NCBI GenBank assembly: GCA_016712105.1
Contig: JADJRU010000051.1
Coordinates: 1 to 64,000, forward strand
DNA: 64,000 nt
Source of the DNA: Ahniella sp.
GTDB lineage: Bacteria; Pseudomonadota; Gammaproteobacteria; Xanthomonadales; Ahniellaceae
Reading direction: 5' to 3'
Under the pieces are notes generated by a model. The model did no database searches. It was given only the letters and a program-made list of their open reading frames with translations, and was not told where the DNA came from. Position 1 is the first letter of the stretch. Each line of letters begins with the position of its first letter. The position numbers and the translations under genes were made by a program. This document shows, piece after piece, positions 59,652-64,000 of this stretch.

Positions 59652-59703
59652 ATGACATGACCGGTCTGCCGCGCCGATCGGCGCAGCAGACCGGTCATGT
59701 CAT
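59652..59703 (+). promoter_or_regulatory. 52-bp nearly perfect hairpin upstream of the delta-60 secreted protein
   Basis: Arms ATGACATGACCGGTCTGC (18 bp) and reverse complement surround a 14-bp palindrome GCGCCGATCGGCGC; one C/A mismatch is the only flaw. It lies 63 nt before ATG 59767 and has no T-run. It could be an end point for the kinase transcript, a protein-binding site or a REP-like element. The gap 59215-59766 otherwise holds only a repeat copy. Confidence 0.65.
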
Positions 59704-59766
59704 GGTTCAATCCCAAAAGGCGTTTCCCCGGACATCACGCCCATCCAGGGCGATCAAGGTGTCCAT

Positions 59767-61122
59767 ATGCGATCGATTGTTTCCCTGTTGCTGGTGTTGC
59801 CCTGGGCGTTTTGTGCGCTGGCCGCCGAGTCCGAACTCGACCTCACGTTCGGCGCGTCTGGCAAGGTGACCTTGCCGTATGACGTGGCAGGTACGTTGAC
59901 CGATCGGATCGTGAAGGTCCTGCGTTACCCGGACAACTTCGGCGGCAAGTATGTTGCCGTGGGTACGGCCAGTATTGCCGGGGGCGGCATTGGCATTGCG
60001 CTGGCACGATTTAATGCCAACGGTTCGCTCGACACCACGTTCGGCATCAACGGCAAGATCGTCAAGGATGCCTGCATGAGCGAGGTCACCCATGCTGCCT
60101 TCGACTCCAATTTCCGGATTGTCGTGGTCGGCACGACTCCTTGTTCCGGCAATGCGACGACCGATGTCGGCGTCATCCGTTTTACCGCTACCGGCGCCGA
60201 CGACACCGCGTTTGCCGGTGATGGCGGCCTGGCCTTCAAGTACGACCCAACGTCGGATACGAATGACAGAGGTGGGGCGGTACTGGTGTTGTCCGATGAC
60301 AGCCTGCTGGTCGGCGGCAACAAGAATTTTGCCGCGTGGATCCAGCGCGTGTCATCGACCGGTGTGGTCAGTGCCTTGCCGGCCGTCCAGACCAATTCCG
60401 GTGCGGTCGTTCGGCGAATGATCGATGTGCTGCCAGGGCAGGCCAACTCCAGCTTCTGGCTGTACGAGGAAGTTGATCAGACGTCCAATTCGCCGGGCGG
60501 GATCTGGAAAATCAACAACGCATCGCTTGCCGACGACACCATGTTCGCGCCGGACGGTGACGCGTTGATCGTCGTCAGTGCAAGCTCCGGCAGTTGCGGT
60601 GCGGGTGGTGATCACGCCCTGTCGTCATTGGTGCGGTTCGGTACGCGGATCTACGCGTTCGGCTTTACCGAAGGAGCTTCGGGTGGCGAGACGTTCATGT
60701 GGGGCGCTGGAGAGAACGACGGCTCCAATCGCACCTACCGCTGCCTGGAGACCAACGGCACTCGCGTCAACATGACAACGCTGGCGGTCTCCCCTTCGAG
60801 TGACGCCGGCGGTTCAATCTATCTTGCAGGTTCCGCAGGCTCGCCTGAGAACTTCGCGTTGTTGCGGGTGGTCCACACGGATGCAGCGTTGAGGAGTTTT
60901 ACGCCCGACCTCACGTTCAACAACGGCCTGCCCGTGACCGTGAACTTCAGCGCGGGCTCCGGGCAAACACCACAAAGCGACGCGTTCAGCCTAGTGCGTC
61001 ATGGCAACAAGTCGGTGCTGGCCGGATTGCGGGTGTTCAATCTGGCCAGCGGCGACTTCGATTTTGCGATGGCGCGATTCGGCACGGATCCGCCGGAAGT
61101 GTTCGCGAACGGATTCGAATGA
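59767..61122 (+). CDS. Secreted delta-60 repeat protein with GFE tail, module 2
   Basis: 451 residues. Signal peptide MRSIVSLLLVLPWAFCALAA. Delta-60/DUF5122 repeats such as IALARFNANGSLDTTFGING and DLTFGASGKVTLP, repeated along the protein and expected to form a propeller. Several Cys pairs. It ends DPPEVFANGFE. No clear ribosome site (AAGGTGTCCAT). It is the third gene of the second sigma-kinase-secreted protein set, with 552 nt between it and the kinase gene. Confidence 0.87.
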   Translation: MRSIVSLLLVLPWAFCALAAESELDLTFGASGKVTLPYDVAGTLTDRIVKVLRYPDNFGGKYVAVGTASIAGGGIGIALARFNANGSLDTTFGINGKIVKDACMSEVTHAAFDSNFRIVVVGTTPCSGNATTDVGVIRFTATGADDTAFAGDGGLAFKYDPTSDTNDRGGAVLVLSDDSLLVGGNKNFAAWIQRVSSTGVVSALPAVQTNSGAVVRRMIDVLPGQANSSFWLYEEVDQTSNSPGGIWKINNASLADDTMFAPDGDALIVVSASSGSCGAGGDHALSSLVRFGTRIYAFGFTEGASGGETFMWGAGENDGSNRTYRCLETNGTRVNMTTLAVSPSSDAGGSIYLAGSAGSPENFALLRVVHTDAALRSFTPDLTFNNGLPVTVNFSAGSGQTPQSDAFSLVRHGNKSVLAGLRVFNLASGDFDFAMARFGTDPPEVFANGFE

Positions 61123-61142
61123 GCGCTTGCGGCGATCGAGGA

Positions 61143-63029
61143 TCAGACCTCGATCGTCGCCAGGTCGCCCTTGCTCTCCAGCCATTCCTTGCGATCCGAC
61201 GCACGCTTCTTGGCCAGCAGCATGTCCATCAGCTTGCGTGTGGCTTCGGGGTCGTCCATCGTCAACTGCACGAGTCGGCGCGTGTCCGGGAAAATCGTCG
61301 ACTCACGCAACTGTGAGGGATTCATTTCGCCGAGGCCTTTGAAGCGCGTGACGTTGACCTGGCCGCGGATCTTTTCGCGTTCGATCTTTTCGAGCAGCAG
61401 GCGCTTCTCTTCTTCATCGAGCGCGTAGAACACCTGTTTGCCCACGTCGACACGGAACAGTGGCGGCATCGCCACGAAGATGTGTCCGGCGCGCACGAGT
61501 ACGGGGAAATGGCGCAGGAACAGCGCAGTCAGCAGTGTGCCGATGTGCAGACCGTCGGAGTCGGCGTCGGCGAGGATCACGATCTTGCCGTAACGCAGTC
61601 CGTCCATCTTTTCGGAGCCGGGATCACAGCCGATCGCGATCGCCAGGTCGTGGACTTCGTTGGACGCCAACACGCCACTCGATTCCACTTCCCAGGTGTT
61701 CAGGATCTTGCCGCGCAGCGGCAGGATGGCCTGGAAATCCTTGTCGCGGGCTTGTTTGGCCGAGCCGCCGGCGGAGTCACCTTCGACCAGGAACAGTTCG
61801 GTGCGCGAGAGATCCTGCGAAATGCAGTCGGCCAGTTTGCCGGGCAGGGCAGGCCCTTGGGTGATCTTCTTGCGGACGACCACTTTTTCCTGCTTCAGGC
61901 GCGCCTGCGCACGCTCGATCGCGAGTTGTGCAATCCGTTCGCCGAGATCGGTGTGCTGGTTCAGCCACAGCGAAAACGCGTCGTGCACGATCGATTCGAC
62001 AAAACCGGCCGCACCGCGAGAACTGAGGCGTTCCTTGGTCTGTCCGGAGAACTGCGGGTCCTGCGATTTGTAGGAAAACACAAAACTCAGGCGATCCCAG
62101 ACGTCTTCCGGTGCCAGCTTCACGCCGCGCGGGAGCAAATTGCGGAAATCGCAGAACTCGCGCAGCGCTTCGGTCAAGCCGGTGCGCAAACCATTTGCAT
62201 GGGTGCCGTGCTGGACCGTCGGGATGAGGTTGACGTAACTTTCCTGGACGAGTTCGCCTTCGGGCGTCCAGACCACCGCGCAGTCCGCAGCTTCCGAGTC
62301 TTTCTTCTGACCGCCGACAAACACGTCGGGCGGCAACATCTCCTGGCCCTGCAGCATGGCGCGCAGGTAATCCGCGAGACCGTCTTCGTAATACCACTCG
62401 TGGCGCTCGTTCGCGCCCTCATCGAACAACTTGACCTTGAGTCCCGGGCACAACACGGCCTTTGCGCGCAGCACATGGCGCAGTCGCGGCATGGAGATCT
62501 TGGGTGAATCGAAATACTTCGGGTCCGGCCAGAACCGCACGCGCGTGCCGGTGTGCTTTTTCGGGCAAGTGCCGATCACACGCAGTCCACCCACCCGATC
62601 GCCGTCGGCAAAATCCATCTGGTAGATATTGCCGTCGCGCTGGATCTTCACTTCGACCCGTTTCGACAGCGCATTGACGACCGACACACCCACGCCGTGC
62701 AGGCCGCCCGAGAACTCGTAGTTCCGGTTCGAGAACTTGCCGCCGGCGTGAAGGCGAGTGAGGATCAGTTCGACGCCTGGAATGCCTTCTTCCGGATGGA
62801 TGTCGACTGGCATGCCGCGGCCATCGTCAATCACCTCGACCGAGCCGTCGTTGAACACCGTCACATCGACCGTGCGTGCGTGCCCGCCCAGCGCTTCGTC
62901 GACCGAGTTATCGATGACTTCCTGTGCCAGGTGGTTCGGGCGCTGGGTGTCGGTATACATGCCTGGCCGGCGTTTGACGGGGTCGAGCCCGGACAGGACT
63001 TCAATATCGGAGGCGTTATAACGGCTCAT
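61143..63029 (-). CDS. parE: DNA topoisomerase IV subunit B
   Basis: ATPase subunit of topoisomerase IV, which decatenates daughter chromosomes with ParC. 628 residues from ATG 63029 (MSRYNASDIEVLSGLDPVKR); ATG 63038 would add three. GHKL ATPase with EVIDNSVDEAL, DDGRGMPV and GGLHGVGVSVVNALS; transducer; TOPRIM with LVEGDSAGGSAKQARD and DADSDGLHIGTLL, the latter in the ParE rather than the GyrB form. Frame intact. Converges on the delta-60 gene with 20 nt between stops. Confidence 0.96.
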   Translation of the reverse strand: MSRYNASDIEVLSGLDPVKRRPGMYTDTQRPNHLAQEVIDNSVDEALGGHARTVDVTVFNDGSVEVIDDGRGMPVDIHPEEGIPGVELILTRLHAGGKFSNRNYEFSGGLHGVGVSVVNALSKRVEVKIQRDGNIYQMDFADGDRVGGLRVIGTCPKKHTGTRVRFWPDPKYFDSPKISMPRLRHVLRAKAVLCPGLKVKLFDEGANERHEWYYEDGLADYLRAMLQGQEMLPPDVFVGGQKKDSEAADCAVVWTPEGELVQESYVNLIPTVQHGTHANGLRTGLTEALREFCDFRNLLPRGVKLAPEDVWDRLSFVFSYKSQDPQFSGQTKERLSSRGAAGFVESIVHDAFSLWLNQHTDLGERIAQLAIERAQARLKQEKVVVRKKITQGPALPGKLADCISQDLSRTELFLVEGDSAGGSAKQARDKDFQAILPLRGKILNTWEVESSGVLASNEVHDLAIAIGCDPGSEKMDGLRYGKIVILADADSDGLHIGTLLTALFLRHFPVLVRAGHIFVAMPPLFRVDVGKQVFYALDEEEKRLLLEKIEREKIRGQVNVTRFKGLGEMNPSQLRESTIFPDTRRLVQLTMDDPEATRKLMDMLLAKKRASDRKEWLESKGDLATIEV

Positions 63030-63223
63030 GGCAGGCATTCAGCAGGATCAAAGCGTGCCAGCATGGCGCGCAGTGGAGCGGGGGTCAAGCTCCAGCCAGC
63101 TAGTGAGCGAACGAGTTGATTTCCAGGGGCCGCCGGGACTTTCCTCAGCGGCTGGTCGGCACTTCGGATTTCGGTTCTGCTTGCTTTTGATGCAGGTGAC
63201 TGCATGCCGCCTTGTCTTCGGAT

Positions 63224-64000
63224 TCACTCGGCGATGACACGGACCACTGCAGGTGTGATTCGGTTTGCCAGCGACTCCAGGTCACCTGCAGGTGATGCAG
63301 GAAGATCCTTTGCGGCGCCGATCCCCAGCAACGGCTTCAGGTAGGCGACTTTGATGGCGTAGTTCACGTTTTGCGGCAGGTCGCCGGTTCGCTCGAATAC
63401 CTGCGTGGCAGAAAGCTTCGCCGTGACCAATGCGACGAGCCGGCCTTCACCGTCCACCAATGGTCCACCACTGTTGCCGCTCTGGACCGGCACGGAAATC
63501 TGGTAGAACCTCGGGTCGTCGCCCATGCCGGTGGTGGCACTGACAATGCCGGTCGCCAGTTTGGCATTGTGGCCCATGATGTCGGTGTGCGGGAATCCCA
63601 GTGTGAAGACGTCTGCGCCCATGCCGGCTTCCTTCTCAGCCAATGGAATGCCTGCAGGGAGCGTTCCGGATACCGCGAGCACTGCAACGTCGTTCTTCGC
63701 ATCAACCGATTCGGTGGTGGCTTTCAGGGTGCGGCCATCATGGAGCACGATTCGCACATTGCTTGAGCCGCGAACGACGTGGTAGTTCGTGGCGACTTTT
63801 CCGGACGTTACCCAGCCAGTGCCCGATTTTGCGCCTTCACCCAGAGCGTCTTCCGGCGACTTGCGTGACGACGAGTTGCCGGATTTCATCGCGAATTTCC
63901 CGAACGATCCGCCAATACAGGCATTGAACACCCGTGTCGGCATGTCGTTGTCATACCTGCCGGGCCTGCCTGATCCGTACACGTAACTGGCTACTTCCCG
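63224..64000 (-). CDS. Trypsin-like serine protease (DegP/S1C-like), N-terminus outside window
   Basis: About 258 residues are visible and the frame remains open to the window edge, so the start is not seen. The catalytic triad is complete: His in ATNYHVVRG, Asp in KNDVAVLAV, Ser in QSGNSGGPLVD. No PDZ domain follows; the C-terminal 60 residues are helical (VNYAIKVAYLKPLLG). The visible N-terminus is Gly/Ser-rich and may be a linker after a signal peptide or another domain. Probably a periplasmic protease. Confidence 0.85.
   Translation of the reverse strand, partial: REVASYVYGSGRPGRYDNDMPTRVFNACIGGSFGKFAMKSGNSSSRKSPEDALGEGAKSGTGWVTSGKVATNYHVVRGSSNVRIVLHDGRTLKATTESVDAKNDVAVLAVSGTLPAGIPLAEKEAGMGADVFTLGFPHTDIMGHNAKLATGIVSATTGMGDDPRFYQISVPVQSGNSGGPLVDGEGRLVALVTAKLSATQVFERTGDLPQNVNYAIKVAYLKPLLGIGAAKDLPASPAGDLESLANRITPAVVRVIAE

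Overview
The window looks like chromosome from a high-GC gammaproteobacterium of the order Lysobacterales (Xanthomonadales), possibly Rhodanobacteraceae. The basis is inference: the style of the housekeeping proteins (ParE, KatG, GlmS, class I aldolase), the families of dispersed inverted repeats, and large secreted proteins ending in a short F-x-(N/D)-G-F-E tail. No rRNA, tRNA, prophage, transposase or CRISPR array was seen.

Layout. 1-8056 (minus) is a complete Wsp-type chemosensory operon, wspA-B-C-D-E-F-R, that should control cyclic-di-GMP; wspR runs off the left edge. 8191-15661 holds an SDR dehydrogenase, an ABC permease/ATPase pair, a DUF4097-like secreted protein, a long DUF349 protein and an RlmI-type methyltransferase. 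15743-19300 has a small secreted protein, a five-copy tandem palindromic repeat, a SPINDLY-type glycosyltransferase and a small hypothetical gene. 19593-24594 has the DUF2339/DUF3999 envelope pair and an NnrU-like membrane protein. 24915-29606 has mutS (badly fragmented) and glmS, divergently placed. 29703-34303 has a secreted Ala/Glu coiled-coil protein, an SPFH/zinc-ribbon/small-membrane operon, and DUF3597 and DUF937 proteins. 34379-40636 has secreted proteins (one collagen-like) and katG. 40946-46675 is a giant secreted protein with twelve 86-residue repeats, followed by 1.4 kb of nested repeats and a class I aldolase (minus). 49238-61122 carries two consecutive copies of the same gene order: ECF sigma factor, membrane Ser/Thr kinase with a large periplasmic region, then a secreted protein ending in the F-x-N-G-F-E tail. 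The right end has parE and a partial trypsin-like protease.

The best candidate for an undescribed system is this repeated sigma-kinase-secreted protein module together with the shared C-terminal tail. Four predicted secreted proteins within 25 kb (99, about 1900, 1115 and 451 residues, with unrelated bodies) end in this tail, and the codons differ, so selection acts on the protein.

Caution on sequence quality: many genes are split by single-base frameshifts, several at short homopolymers, and even essential glmS is affected. Frameshifted genes are listed as one feature across all frames. Most shifts are probably sequencing or assembly errors, but mutS carries about ten indels in 2.6 kb, well above its surroundings, and deserves separate checking.
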